64,000 bases of DNA from an uncultured Fibrobacter sp. (GTDB taxonomy: Bacteria > Fibrobacterota > Fibrobacteria > Fibrobacterales > Fibrobacteraceae): positions 62,001 through 126,000 of the forward strand of contig OMSO01000002.1 of the NCBI GenBank assembly GCA_900313675.1, in the 5' to 3' direction. How positions within the stretch are numbered: the first letter of the stretch is position 1; every line of letters begins with the position of its first letter. The notes under the pieces were generated by a model. The model was given only the letters and a program-made list of their open reading frames with translations. It had not been told where the DNA came from and ran no database searches. Both the position numbers and the translations under genes were made by a program. Positions 42,228 through 50,838 of the stretch are shown one piece after another.

Positions 42228-44061
42228 ATTTCTTGGCCAGTTCGTCCAGAGAAATCCGCATAAGGGTCGGAGTGCCGTAGGGAGATTTTAACGGGTCTTC
42301 GGTAGCCATCAGCTGGCTTACTAGCCTGGACATTTCTTCGGGTTTCAGCTTGTCGCCCGCCTGGAAGGCGTTAGTTTTGGCCCAGGCTTTCGCCATGGAC
42401 TCTTGAACCTTGGCGAGGTCTGCTTTCCCTCCATTCTCGATACAGTCTTCCAAGAACTCGTGGACCGACTTTGCTGCTCTGGAAATAGGCAGGTTACAGG
42501 GGATGGACCTGATCTGGAATTCCGAACCACCGAAAGGCTCTACATAAAATCCCAGGGTTTTCAGGGAATCTTTTACAAAGTCGAAAATTTCTCGTTCCAT
42601 TCTGGAAAATTCGGTGAGCTCCGGAAACAACAGCTCTTGACTGTCGATGGAGCCTCCGTTCTTCAGAATCTCCAGAGCCTGTTCGTATAGAATTCGGCTA
42701 TGGGCGGCATGTTGGTCAATGACCAAAAGCCCTTCGGAATCTTCGCCTACAATATAAGTGTTTGCCGTCTGGAAAACGGCTGGGGGTGCCCAGGGGGTGT
42801 TTTCGGGTTCGGGGGCTTCTTTGTTCCAGAGGGGGTCCTGCAGGGAATCTTCCAGAGAAATAAGCTTGCCTGCTTCGGGCTGTGAAAACAGGTCCTGGAC
42901 TTCGTCTTTGTCGGGAGTGTAACGGCTGGTTCCGCTGTCCTTGAACCGCGGAGCCGAGGCGTTGAATTCCTGAAATTTCGGAGATGCAATGGGGGATTGG
43001 TCACTGGTCGGGACTTCTGTTCCGACTCCGCCTGCTATTTCTGAACTTAAATCGATAAGGGGAGAATTCTTTTCTAAATCCTCTCTAAAAGTTTCCCGAA
43101 TGGCGTGGGTCACTACCAGGAATACCAGGTTCTGGTTTGCAAAACGGACTTCCCTTTTGGCGGGGTGCACGTTGACGTCGAACTCCATGTCTGGCATGTC
43201 CAGGAATAGGACCGTCACAGGCTTGCAGTTGACGCCGTAGGGCTCATAAGCCTGGCTGATGGCCTTGGCGATGGCCTTGTTCTCAATGGGCCTGTTCCGC
43301 AGGTATAGGTACTGGTGATACCGTTTGCCGTTTTGTTCCGTAGTAGGCGAAATAAAGCCGGTCACGTGGACGCCAGCTTCGGTGTAGTCCACCGGGAGCA
43401 TCTTTTTGGCAATGCCCGACCCGATGGCTTCGGCGATGCGGGTCCGGAGCTCTCCGGGGACTCCGATAAATACGGACTTTTCGCCTACCTTGTAGTCGAT
43501 ACGGATTTCGGGGTGGGCCAGCGCAATTTTCAAGACGACGTCTAGAATCTTGGAGGATTCCGCCACCTCGCTTCCGAGAAATGTCCTCCGGACAGGGGTG
43601 TTGTAAAAAAGGTCTTCGATAAGGAAAGTTGTACCTCGGCTGGCGGCCACACCTTCTCTTTCGATGACGTTTCCGCCATGAAGCACAATGCGGTTGCTTT
43701 CGCCCTGGTCCGTGGCGCTGGTGATTGTCATTTTAGACACGGCAGCGATTGAGGCTACCGCTTCGCCGCGGAACCCGTTGGTGTGCAGGTGGAATAGGTC
43801 GTCGGCACTGCTCAACTTAGAGGTGGTGTGCCGCAGGTAGCACAGGTCCAGGTCTGCCTGTCCCATGCCCTTGCCGTTGTCGGACACTACGATTTTTTGC
43901 TTGCCGCCCTGCTCGATTTGCACCTGGATACGGGTTGCGCCAGCGTCTATGGCGTTCTCCAAAAGCTCCTTGACTGCCGATGCAGGTCGCTCAATTACCT
44001 CGCCTGCGGCGATTTTATTGATGATTTCATCGGGCAAAATGTGTATTTTGGCGGATTCCAC
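42217..44061 (-). CDS. mutL: DNA mismatch repair protein MutL
   Basis: 614 residues from GTG 44061. GHKL ATPase N-terminus: IINKIAAGEVIERPASAVKE (Glu and Asn of motif I follow in LLENAIDAGA), VVSDNGKGM, LHTNGFRGEAVASIAAVS and SRGTTFLIEDLFYNTPVRR. The C-terminal domain keeps a DQHA motif, but it reads DQHAAHSRILYE, so the metal-binding Glu is Ser. The late CPHGRPT motif is SPYGTPT. It therefore may lack the nicking activity of many MutL proteins. GTG is preferred over the in-frame TTG 44067 because TATATT lies 6 nt upstream of GTG and directly abuts TTG. Confidence 0.95.
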   Translation of the reverse strand: MESAKIHILPDEIINKIAAGEVIERPASAVKELLENAIDAGATRIQVQIEQGGKQKIVVSDNGKGMGQADLDLCYLRHTTSKLSSADDLFHLHTNGFRGEAVASIAAVSKMTITSATDQGESNRIVLHGGNVIEREGVAASRGTTFLIEDLFYNTPVRRTFLGSEVAESSKILDVVLKIALAHPEIRIDYKVGEKSVFIGVPGELRTRIAEAIGSGIAKKMLPVDYTEAGVHVTGFISPTTEQNGKRYHQYLYLRNRPIENKAIAKAISQAYEPYGVNCKPVTVLFLDMPDMEFDVNVHPAKREVRFANQNLVFLVVTHAIRETFREDLEKNSPLIDLSSEIAGGVGTEVPTSDQSPIASPKFQEFNASAPRFKDSGTSRYTPDKDEVQDLFSQPEAGKLISLEDSLQDPLWNKEAPEPENTPWAPPAVFQTANTYIVGEDSEGLLVIDQHAAHSRILYEQALEILKNGGSIDSQELLFPELTEFSRMEREIFDFVKDSLKTLGFYVEPFGGSEFQIRSIPCNLPISRAAKSVHEFLEDCIENGGKADLAKVQESMAKAWAKTNAFQAGDKLKPEEMSRLVSQLMATEDPLKSPYGTPTLMRISLDELAKKFSR

Positions 44062-44067
44062 GCCCAA

Positions 44068-44073
44068 AATATA
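44068..44073 (-). promoter_or_regulatory. -10 box TATATT, 6 nt before the mutL GTG (leaderless-type)
   Basis: The minus strand reads TATATT-TTGGGC-GTG. The opposite strand of the 99-bp spacer has TATATT at 44104-44109 for the divergent gene. Confidence 0.45.
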
Positions 44074-44103
44074 GCCATTTTTTGTTTTTTATATTTTTTT
44101 TAC

Positions 44104-44109
44104 TATATT
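44104..44109 (+). promoter_or_regulatory. -10 box TATATT for the gene at 44161
   Basis: ACTATATTG in an AT-rich tract, 51 nt before the GTG. The leader contains GAGTGAGG as Shine-Dalgarno, so this gene is of the ordinary leadered type. Confidence 0.35.
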
Positions 44110-44160
44110 GCTACAAGAGACTAACGCCAATCCTAGGCGGCTTGTCGGAGTGAGGTTATC

Positions 44161-45462
44161 GTGTTATCGAATCTGTTTTTACAGTTTACGCATATTGAGC
44201 TGCTGATTTCTTACCCTGTCAAGGACCTCTTGACTTTGGTAAAAAAAGACCCTCGCTTTACGGTAAAGACTCTAAATGACATTTACTTTGAAGATTCCTT
44301 CGTTGATGAGAGCGTTCACCGTCTGATTATGAATACGGTGGTGAACTGGCTTTATGAGCGGGGCGAAAATCCCGATGCCTTTGTGCAGCGTATTATCGAC
44401 CGCTGCGCCGCTTTTGAAGGGGTTCCTGCCCGTAGTGTGCTGCGCTCTTACCTTCCTTATGTGTCTCAGTTCTATGCCACCAAGGATGTGCGTCAGCTCT
44501 GCCTGGATATTATCCCCAAGCGTTACCCCCTGCTTACCGATCCCAAGTTCCTCCGTCGTGAAGTTGTTGATGGAAACCGAAAGGAATATTTCTCGTTCCG
44601 TTTCGATTCTCCGGGCATGTTGGTGACGAACCCCATGCGGTGGTTCAACGGTTTAGTACAAATTGGCCCTATCCTTTTGGATACTCCGCCCTACGAACAC
44701 ATGGAATTTAAGGCTGCTCAGACCTCTTTCATCGAAGCTTTGGAGAACAGGGCGACCGCCGAAATGCGGGACGACGGCTTTGTTTATGTGAACGGCCGAG
44801 CCGTGGGTAAGAATATGACTTTCGGGGACTGCCTCGAAGAAAATGGTCTGCAGTGGGAATTTGATGCCGAAAAGAAAATGTCTTGCGTCAAGGCCCTCGA
44901 AGACGTGGTAGATGAGAAGGTCGGTGCGGTTCTTATCCATAAGGGCTGCTACTATGGTGCTCCTGCTGCAATCGTATTTTTTGATTACAAGGCCGATGTG
45001 GTGGCACCGGAACCCTTTAATAAACTGATGAGTGCCGTGGTCAAGCAGGAATTCGATTCCTGGCAGCCTATCCAGAAGGCCCAGGAACAGCTCCTAGAGG
45101 GCATGAACGACTCCGTGACGGTCATTTACTACAAGAGCGACGACTCCATTTCGGTGAACAGCAAGCACCTGATGCGCAACGTGCCTGCTCGAATCCTTAG
45201 GAACTTGCTCCGCGAATACACCGCTACAGGCCGTGAAGAATACGAAAACCGCGAATTCAAGAGGGATCCGGCTATTTGTATGGACCCGCTCCGCCCGAAC
45301 TTCGAAAGCCGCCTGAACCGCGTCATTGCCCATATTAACGGCACCGACGACAAGGACGGCAATGTTACGGAAGGCGTCAAGAAGTATTTTGAAATTGAAC
45401 GTCACCGCCGTGGCGGGTTCAGGTTTGTACCTAAGTGCAAGATTATATTTAGAGAAGAGTAG
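44161..45462 (+). CDS. Hypothetical cytoplasmic protein, possible C-terminal winged helix
   Basis: 433 residues from GTG 44161, with GAGG upstream. Family not recognised. No signal peptide or TM segment. The N-terminal ~110 residues are helical (FLQFTHIELLISYPVKDLLT, SVHRLIMNTVVNWLYERG). The middle (~130-300) contains FSFRFDSPGMLVTNPMRWF and repeated GDCLEENGLQWEFD-type segments. The last ~95 residues, VPARILRNLLREYTATGREE, then NFESRLNRVIAHI and RRGGFRFVPKCKIIF, resemble a winged-helix DNA-binding unit ending in a GxRF strand, so a regulatory role is possible. It is divergent from mutL and has no operon partner. Confidence 0.6.
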   Translation: MLSNLFLQFTHIELLISYPVKDLLTLVKKDPRFTVKTLNDIYFEDSFVDESVHRLIMNTVVNWLYERGENPDAFVQRIIDRCAAFEGVPARSVLRSYLPYVSQFYATKDVRQLCLDIIPKRYPLLTDPKFLRREVVDGNRKEYFSFRFDSPGMLVTNPMRWFNGLVQIGPILLDTPPYEHMEFKAAQTSFIEALENRATAEMRDDGFVYVNGRAVGKNMTFGDCLEENGLQWEFDAEKKMSCVKALEDVVDEKVGAVLIHKGCYYGAPAAIVFFDYKADVVAPEPFNKLMSAVVKQEFDSWQPIQKAQEQLLEGMNDSVTVIYYKSDDSISVNSKHLMRNVPARILRNLLREYTATGREEYENREFKRDPAICMDPLRPNFESRLNRVIAHINGTDDKDGNVTEGVKKYFEIERHRRGGFRFVPKCKIIFREE

Positions 45463-45543
45463 AACTCTTTGTAAGAAAGAAATAGAAATTTAAATAAGAA
45501 AAACAAAAGTTCCAAAACCCCAAAGAATTGGTATATTATAGGC

Positions 45544-45680
45544 GTTGGGATATTAATGGGTAATTCTTAGGACAATTTATATCATTGCTCCCCTCCTGAT
45601 GAGTTCTAAGTTCTTTTAATTTCTCAATATTTTCTCCTTCTTAGGAAAGGTCCCCCGCGAGGGGGGCCTTTCTTATTTTA
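45544..45680 (+). ncRNA. Candidate small RNA with C-rich loop
   Basis: No open frame of note occurs in 45463-45739. A -10-like TATATT (45532-45537) is followed by a possible start near 45544 and a strong intrinsic terminator at 45645-45677, giving a ~135-nt transcript. A predicted stem CTTAGGAC/GTTCTAAG (45566-45573 with 45603-45610) presents a 29-nt loop containing CTCCCCTCCT (45588-45597), complementary to Shine-Dalgarno sequences. The -35 region is weak, and the RNA could instead be a long 3' UTR of the gene ending at 45462. Confidence 0.4.
45645..45677 (+). terminator. Strong intrinsic terminator
   Basis: GAAAGGTCCCCC (45645-45656), loop GCGA, GGGGGGCCTTTC (45661-45672), then TTATTTT. 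It ends the candidate small RNA or the gene ending at 45462. Confidence 0.9.
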
Positions 45681-45682
45681 AC

Positions 45683-45713
45683 AAAAAAAATCCGCGCTAA
45701 TGCACGGATTTTT
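45683..45713 (-). terminator. Intrinsic terminator for thrC (possibly bidirectional)
   Basis: Stem AAAAATCCG/CGGATTTTT (45686-45694 with 45705-45713) with T-runs in both directions; on the minus strand it follows the restored thrC stop at 45740. Confidence 0.8.
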
Positions 45714-45739
45714 CAGATTGCTAATGGTCGGAAATAGAA

Positions 45740-47025
45740 TTAGCGCCTTCTCTCGCCCATCTCTTTTTTGAGGATGTCCATGACGGCGCCCAGGTCTGCC
45801 GGGGCCTTGAACACGGGGTTCGCGAACTTGGAGGCTATGTTCTCGAGTTTCTTTTCGTGGTAGCCGACCTTGAATTCGGTGAACTTGAGGCCGTGTGCCG
45901 TGCTGATGACGACCACGTTACACCCGTATGCGGACAGCAGTAAAGACCGATGCGGTCACCGCGGTGGGCGGCGTTTGCGAGTTCTTCTTCGGTGACGCTC
46001 ACGACCATGCCGTTCGTCTTCTGGATGGCGCGCACGGCCTTCGGGTAGCTGACCGGGTTACCGATCTGGATGGCTGAGGCAAGCGTCTTCTTCGCCTGCA
46101 TGGGGACCAGCTTGTCGAAGCCGCGTTCGTATGCCTGGTAGAACGGGTTCGCGTTTTCGGCCTGGGCCACGATGATGCGCGGGATGCGATCGATGAGGCC
46201 CATGGCCTTGCAGTCTTCGAAACCCTTGGCGAGTGCGCTCACGTTGCCGAGGTTTCCGCCCGGGATAATCACGGTGTCGGGCACCTTCCAGCCCATTTCC
46301 TGGCAGATTTCCGGAGAAATTGTCTTCTGACCTTCAACGCGGAGGCTGTTCATGGAGTTGGCGAGGTAGATGCGGTTGTCGGCGGTGACCTGCTGGACAA
46401 TCTTCATGCAACCGTCAAAGTCGGTGTCGAGGGCGAGCACGATGCTGCCGTTGCTAATCGGCTGGATCAGCTGGGCAACGCTGGTCTTCCCGGCGGGGAG
46501 GAACACGATGCTCGGGATGCCGGCCTTGGCGCAGTAGGCGCTCAAGGCTGCGGAAGTGTCACCGGTAGAGGCGCAAGCCACAGCGTCGATCTCGTGAATC
46601 TTCTTTTTAATAATGTGGTTCACCTGGCTTACGAGAACCGTCATGCCCAGGTCCTTGAAGCTACCCGTGTGGGAGTTGCCGCAAAGCTTGACCTTCAGGC
46701 TTGCGATGCCGAGATCACGAGCCAGCGGGGCCGCGTCAAAGAGCGGGCTCCAGCCTTCGCGCATGGTCACGATGTCTTCGAGGGGCATGTCGGGGAGCAC
46801 CATTTCGCGCTTGCTCCAAATGCCACTCATGTCGGCAGGTTCAAAGCTCATGCGACGTTCGGCAAAGAGCTTTTTCCATTCGTCGGGGCTCTTGCTGGCA
46901 AGGGCGCTGCGGTCGTGCTCGACTTCGAGCAGGCTTCCGTCCACCTTACTGCGGTAAATGACGTCGGTCAGCGGGTAGGTGTCGTCCCCGTTGATGTTCC
47001 TGAAATGGGCGTTGAATTGGGCCAT
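45740..47025 (-). pseudogene. thrC: Threonine synthase with a 3' deletion and frameshift
   Basis: PLP enzyme converting O-phosphohomoserine to threonine. The open frame from ATG 47025 (AGAGGA upstream) is intact through HTGSFKDLGMTVLVSQV (PLP Lys) and GDRIGLYCCPHTGV, then turns into a nonsense tail (TWSSSARHTASSS) and stops at 45835. The missing C-terminus is found in another frame: VVVISTAHGLKFTEFKVGYH onward, to GAVMDILKKEMGERRR ending at 45740. The break is near 45920. In homologues about 20 residues separate PHTGV from VVVSTAHGLKF; here they are absent, so a ~60-nt deletion (not a multiple of three) is the simplest explanation, or an assembly error. The minus-strand promoter -10 TATATT is at 47052-47057. 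Confidence 0.85.
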
Positions 47026-47051
47026 AATGTCCTCTTGATTTTACGAGCGCA

Positions 47052-47057
47052 AATATA
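47052..47057 (-). promoter_or_regulatory. -10 box TATATT of thrC
   Basis: The minus strand reads GCTATATTTGCG ~27 nt upstream of the ATG, leaving room for the AGAGGA Shine-Dalgarno. The rest of the 251-bp divergent spacer to the phosphohexomutase is AT-rich with no gene. Confidence 0.4.
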
Positions 47058-47276
47058 GCAATATTGGTGTTTAGCAATATGGTAACTGTTACAAAAAATG
47101 AATCCCCTGTCCAGTTGGACGGTTTTGATTTTTTTTGAATTTAGACGGGTTTCTGTAACAAAAAAAACAGATTTTTCAAGATTCCATGGCTTCCATTCTT
47201 GTTATTGGGAATAAGTGCGTTTTCTGTGTTGATGCATTTTGCTAAATTTTCCTTGCTAAACTTAAAAGGAACCGTT

Positions 47277-48890
47277 ATGGATAATATTACCCAGATTTGG
47301 AAGAAAATTCAGTCCCCCGAGTTTAATCCTGCCACAGATATGGGTCTGGTTGAACAGGTGAAACAGGTCGCTCTGACCTCCCAGGAACCCGCCAAGGTGA
47401 GTTTTGGTACCTCCGGCTGGCGCGGCGAAATCGGTTCCGAATTTACGCTCCGTAATCTGCAGGTGGTGGGTGCGGCAATCGTCCGACTCTATAAGGAAGC
47501 TACTCCAGAACTTTTTGAAGCTCTCGGCGTGAAGGACTTTGCCGAACTCCAGAAGAAGGGCGTGGTCGTAGGTCACGACAACCGCTTGCTCGGTCACGAA
47601 TTCTGCGAAGCCGTGGCTGACCAGTTTGCCAAGGCCGGCGTGAAGGTCTACTACGGTGGCGAAATGCCCACACCGGAATTCAGCGCCTGCATCGAGATGC
47701 TCGGTGCCGCTTGTTCCATCAATATGACTCCGAGCCACAACCCGAGCCACTACAACGGTATCAAGTTCAACCCGGCCGACGGCGGTCCTGCTGGTCCGGA
47801 AATCACGAACGTCATTACCAAGCTCAGCAACGAAATGATGGCCACCTGGAAGTTTGAACCGGTGGGCAAGGTTGACTGGGAGATTATCGATTCCCTTAAG
47901 ATTTACAAGGAATTCCTTGTGAAGCAGGGAACCATCAAGTTCGACCGCATCAAGGATTTCATCAAGAAGGGCCGCCTGACCCTCGTTTGCGACCACGTGC
48001 ACGGTTCTACCCGTCGCCGTCCGGCCGCCCTCCTCGACAATCCGGAATGCCTCATTACGCTTCGTAACGAAGACGACTCCCTGTTCGGCGGTATCGCCCC
48101 CGAACCTTCCAGCAAGAACCTGGAAAAGGTCCGCAAGGTGCTGGACGAAAGCAAGTCCTGGTTCCGCCTGGGTGCCATCTTTGACCCGGATGGTGACCGT
48201 ATCCGTTTCTACGACGGCACCCGCGAAATCGACATGAACCAGTTCGGCGCTATCGCTTTCCACTACATGGCTACCTGGCGCAAGGAACAGGGCTGTGTCG
48301 CCAAGTCCGTTGCTACTTCTAACTTTGTGAACATCATCGCCGAAAAGCTGGGCGTGCCCGTGATGGAAACTCCGGTGGGCTTCAAGAACTTCCGCCCGTG
48401 GCTCAGCCGCAATGCGAAGCAGAAGGCCCTCGTCGCTTTCGAAGAATCCGACGGTATTTCGGGCCTCAACAACACGCTGGAAAAGGATGCCCAGTTCGGT
48501 CTCCTCATCGCCCTTGAAATTATGGCTACCACGGGCAAGAACCTGGGTGAATACTTGGACGCCCTGTACGAAGAATATGGCCGCTTCTACCCGACCCGCT
48601 CGGGCTTCGAAGTGGACAAGTCTCTCGTTGGCGAACCGCTCAAGGCCAAGGTGAACGCTATTGCCGATATCGCAAAGCCGGGTGCAAAGGTCATGGTCGG
48701 TTCTAACGAAAAGACCGTGAAGCAGCTCCTCACGCTCGATGGCGTGAAGGTCATCTTCGACGATGACTCCTGGATGCTGGTGCGTCCGTCGGGTACCGAA
48801 CCGAAGGTTCGCATTTATACGGAATGCCGCAACCCGGATGAAAAGGATCCGATGTTCGAGGCTGCCAAGGCTCTGTTCTTCAAGAATTAA
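47277..48890 (+). CDS. Phosphoglucomutase/phosphomannomutase family protein
   Basis: 537 residues from ATG 47277 with AAAGGA. Alpha-D-phosphohexomutase with all four loops: catalytic Ser in NMTPSHNPSHYNG, metal loop IFDPDGDRIR, sugar loop FEESDGISG and phosphate loop RPSGTEPKVRIY. The N-terminal SFGTSGWRGEIG is typical. It would interconvert glucose-1/6-phosphates or mannose-1/6-phosphates; the sequence alone does not choose. Mannose-1-phosphate would feed the GDP-mannose used by gmd. It is followed 32 nt later by the K/DE-repeat gene. Confidence 0.93.
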   Translation: MDNITQIWKKIQSPEFNPATDMGLVEQVKQVALTSQEPAKVSFGTSGWRGEIGSEFTLRNLQVVGAAIVRLYKEATPELFEALGVKDFAELQKKGVVVGHDNRLLGHEFCEAVADQFAKAGVKVYYGGEMPTPEFSACIEMLGAACSINMTPSHNPSHYNGIKFNPADGGPAGPEITNVITKLSNEMMATWKFEPVGKVDWEIIDSLKIYKEFLVKQGTIKFDRIKDFIKKGRLTLVCDHVHGSTRRRPAALLDNPECLITLRNEDDSLFGGIAPEPSSKNLEKVRKVLDESKSWFRLGAIFDPDGDRIRFYDGTREIDMNQFGAIAFHYMATWRKEQGCVAKSVATSNFVNIIAEKLGVPVMETPVGFKNFRPWLSRNAKQKALVAFEESDGISGLNNTLEKDAQFGLLIALEIMATTGKNLGEYLDALYEEYGRFYPTRSGFEVDKSLVGEPLKAKVNAIADIAKPGAKVMVGSNEKTVKQLLTLDGVKVIFDDDSWMLVRPSGTEPKVRIYTECRNPDEKDPMFEAAKALFFKN

Positions 48891-48922
48891 GGAATGTTTG
48901 AGTTTAAACAAAAAAGGATAGG

Positions 48923-49891
48923 ATGATGAAAAAAATACTATGCATGCTTTTTATGGCTGTTGCTGTGCTGAGCTTTGCACAGGGAAACACCAAGCCGGAG
49001 TTCCAGGCTTTTGCTAGTTCGCTATTAAAATTGAAACCTGCCGAAGGTGGCTGGCAGAAGTTCTCTCTCAAGGTCGAAATTGCTCCTTGGGCGTTCCAGG
49101 CGATTGGTGAGGTCCATATTGTGGCTGGTGATGCAGAACTGTTGAACTCGGCCCTTTATGATGGAACGCTTTATTCCGTGGTTGCTTATATTCCGGCCCC
49201 TGCCGCCGGAACAGACGGCAAGGAATATCAGGTGGGCGTTTTTGACATGATGCTCTTCTTGGAAGACGAACCCACTCAGGTGCGTAACGTGAAGTTCCGT
49301 CTCCTGCCCCCGGCCAACGACGAATGGGCTATGGGTATTTTCAAGGACGCTATTGCTTCCGGTACGGCTCTGGGTTCCGTTTGGGGTGGCGCTTACGAAG
49401 ACGAAATCACCAAGGCTTCTGCCGTTCCTATGGACAAAAAACAGCTTCAGGCCAACTTGAAGAAGAAAGAACGTCCTGAGCCGGCACCTGCAGCCGAGCC
49501 TGCACCGGTTGCAAAGAAGAAAAAGAAACGCTCCTATGACGAAGATGAAGAAGATGAAGATGGTTCTAACCTGACGGTCAAGGAAAAGCGCCGTCGTGCA
49601 ATGATGCAGAAAAAACGGGAAGCCGCAGCAGAAGAGGCGGAAGAAGAGGAAGAACCTGTAGTGAAGAAGAAAAAGAAACGCTCCTATGACGAAGACGAGG
49701 AAGAAGCTCCTGTTGTGAAGAAGAAAAAGAAGAAGCGTTCTTATGACGAAGACGAGGAAGAGGCTCCTGTCGTGAAGAAGAAAAAGAAGAAAAAATCTTA
49801 CGACGAAGATGAAGAGGAACCTGTCGTAAAGAAGAAAAAGAAGAAGAAAAAGAAAAAAGTCGTCTACGAAGATGACGAGGAAGAGGAATAG
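48923..49891 (+). CDS. Exported protein with K/DE-rich tandem repeats
   Basis: 322 residues; a second in-frame ATG follows directly. Signal peptide MKKILCMLFMAVAVLSFAQG. Residues ~25-165 form a compact domain (WQKFSLKVEIAPWAFQAIGE, EYQVGVFDMMLFLEDEPTQV) of unknown type. The rest is an alternation of basic and acidic blocks, KKKKKRSYDEDEEEAPVVKK-like, about five copies of a ~18-residue unit (DNA 49512-49890), ending in a run of ~10 Lys and then VVYEDDEEEE. Such tracts suggest a polyampholyte that binds a charged polymer or surface; no known function. The repeat could vary in copy number by slippage. Confidence 0.75.
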   Translation: MMKKILCMLFMAVAVLSFAQGNTKPEFQAFASSLLKLKPAEGGWQKFSLKVEIAPWAFQAIGEVHIVAGDAELLNSALYDGTLYSVVAYIPAPAAGTDGKEYQVGVFDMMLFLEDEPTQVRNVKFRLLPPANDEWAMGIFKDAIASGTALGSVWGGAYEDEITKASAVPMDKKQLQANLKKKERPEPAPAAEPAPVAKKKKKRSYDEDEEDEDGSNLTVKEKRRRAMMQKKREAAAEEAEEEEEPVVKKKKKRSYDEDEEEAPVVKKKKKKRSYDEDEEEAPVVKKKKKKKSYDEDEEEPVVKKKKKKKKKKVVYEDDEEEE

Positions 49892-49944
49892 TATTCCTGA
49901 AGAGTTTAACAAAACATCAACTTTAAACCCCGATAGAGGTATTT

Positions 49945-50688
49945 ATGTCTGGTCACTCCAAATGGGCCACCACCAAACGCAAGAAAGCTAAGACAGACGT
50001 CGCCCGCGCCAAGGCGTGGAACAAGCTGATTAAGGAAATCTCCATTGCCGCCAAGCTCGGCGGTGGAAACCCCGACGCAAACCCCCGTCTGCGTGCTGCT
50101 ATCCTTAAGTCCAAGAGCCAGAGCTTGCCCACCAAGAACATTGAAAGCGCCATCGCCAAGGGTACAGGTGCCAACTCCGGTACCGAAATGACGGAGCCGC
50201 TGTACGAAGGACGCGGTCCGGCCGGTGTTGCCATTATGGTGCAGTGCCTGACCGACAACAAGGTCCGTACCGTAGCCGAAGTCCGTAACATCTTCAACAA
50301 GAACGGCGGTTCCATGGGCGAATCCGGTTCCGTTTCTTGGGCCTTTACCTACAAGGGCGTGATTATTGTCGATGCCGAAAAGTATCCCGAAGAAAAGGTG
50401 ATGGACCTGGTGTTGGAAGCCGGTGCCGAAGACATGTCCACCGAAGACGGCGTGCACGAAATCTCTACCAGCCCCGAAGCCTTCGACGCCGTTTCCAAGG
50501 CTCTTGAAGCTGCAGGAATCGAAATGATGAGTGCCGAACTCAGCTACGTTGCCAACGACCCTGTAAAACTCGGTCATGACGACGCCCAGAAGCTTTTGAA
50601 GCTCATCGACAAGTTCGAAGATCACGACGACGTGCAGGACGTGTACCACAACGCCGAGATCGACGAAGCGGACATGGACGCGGAGTAG
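49945..50688 (+). CDS. yebC: YebC/PmpR-family transcription/translation factor
   Basis: 247 residues. It begins SGHSKWATTKRKKAKTDVAR. Family segments: WNKLIKEISIAAKLGGGNPD, NPRLRAAI, YEGRGPAGVAIMVQCLTDN, NIFNKNGGSMGESGSVSW, and an acidic C-terminus (DDVQDVYHNAEIDEADMDAE). Members are reported as transcriptional regulators and as ribosome-associated factors aiding translation of proline stretches. AGAGG precedes the ATG. Followed by a repeat and a terminator. Confidence 0.95.
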   Translation: MSGHSKWATTKRKKAKTDVARAKAWNKLIKEISIAAKLGGGNPDANPRLRAAILKSKSQSLPTKNIESAIAKGTGANSGTEMTEPLYEGRGPAGVAIMVQCLTDNKVRTVAEVRNIFNKNGGSMGESGSVSWAFTYKGVIIVDAEKYPEEKVMDLVLEAGAEDMSTEDGVHEISTSPEAFDAVSKALEAAGIEMMSAELSYVANDPVKLGHDDAQKLLKLIDKFEDHDDVQDVYHNAEIDEADMDAE

Positions 50689-50693
50689 AGGCT

Positions 50694-50755
50694 TGAGGTC
50701 GGGCTACGCCCTTTGGGGTGTGAGCTCGGTCGCAGGCTCCCTTTGAGTAAAGCTT
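50694..50755. repeat. Partial copy of the GC-rich hairpin repeat
   Basis: GAGGTCGGGCTACGCCC is followed by GGGGTGTGAGCTCGGTCGC and CAGGCTCCCTTTGAG. The modules match those at 32007-32160 and 62080-62225, with the end module in inverted order. Confidence 0.7.
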
Positions 50756-50759
50756 AAAG

Positions 50760-50787
50760 CCGATTGCCAAGTGCAGTCGGTTTTTTG
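50760..50787 (+). terminator. Intrinsic terminator of yebC
   Basis: CCGATTGC/GCAGTCGG (50760-50767 with 50773-50780, one G-U) followed by TTTTTTG. Confidence 0.82.
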
Positions 50788-50838
50788 TTTAACCAATTCT
50801 AGTAAGTATTAATTAGTAGCTGCCGCGCTATGCGCGGC

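Noticed and set aside
47111-47122. GTCCA-GT-TGGAC hairpin followed by a T-run, upstream of the phosphohexomutase
   Set aside because: The stem is only 5 bp with a 2-nt loop, too small to call a terminator or attenuator.
47026-47276. Riboswitch or threonine attenuator upstream of thrC
   Set aside because: No leader peptide rich in Thr/Ile and no conserved riboswitch core seen in the spacer.
47262-48911. 549-codon open frame antisense to the phosphohexomutase gene
   Set aside because: The sense gene has all catalytic motifs. The antisense frame has no domain, no start signal and mirrors the codon bias of the sense strand.
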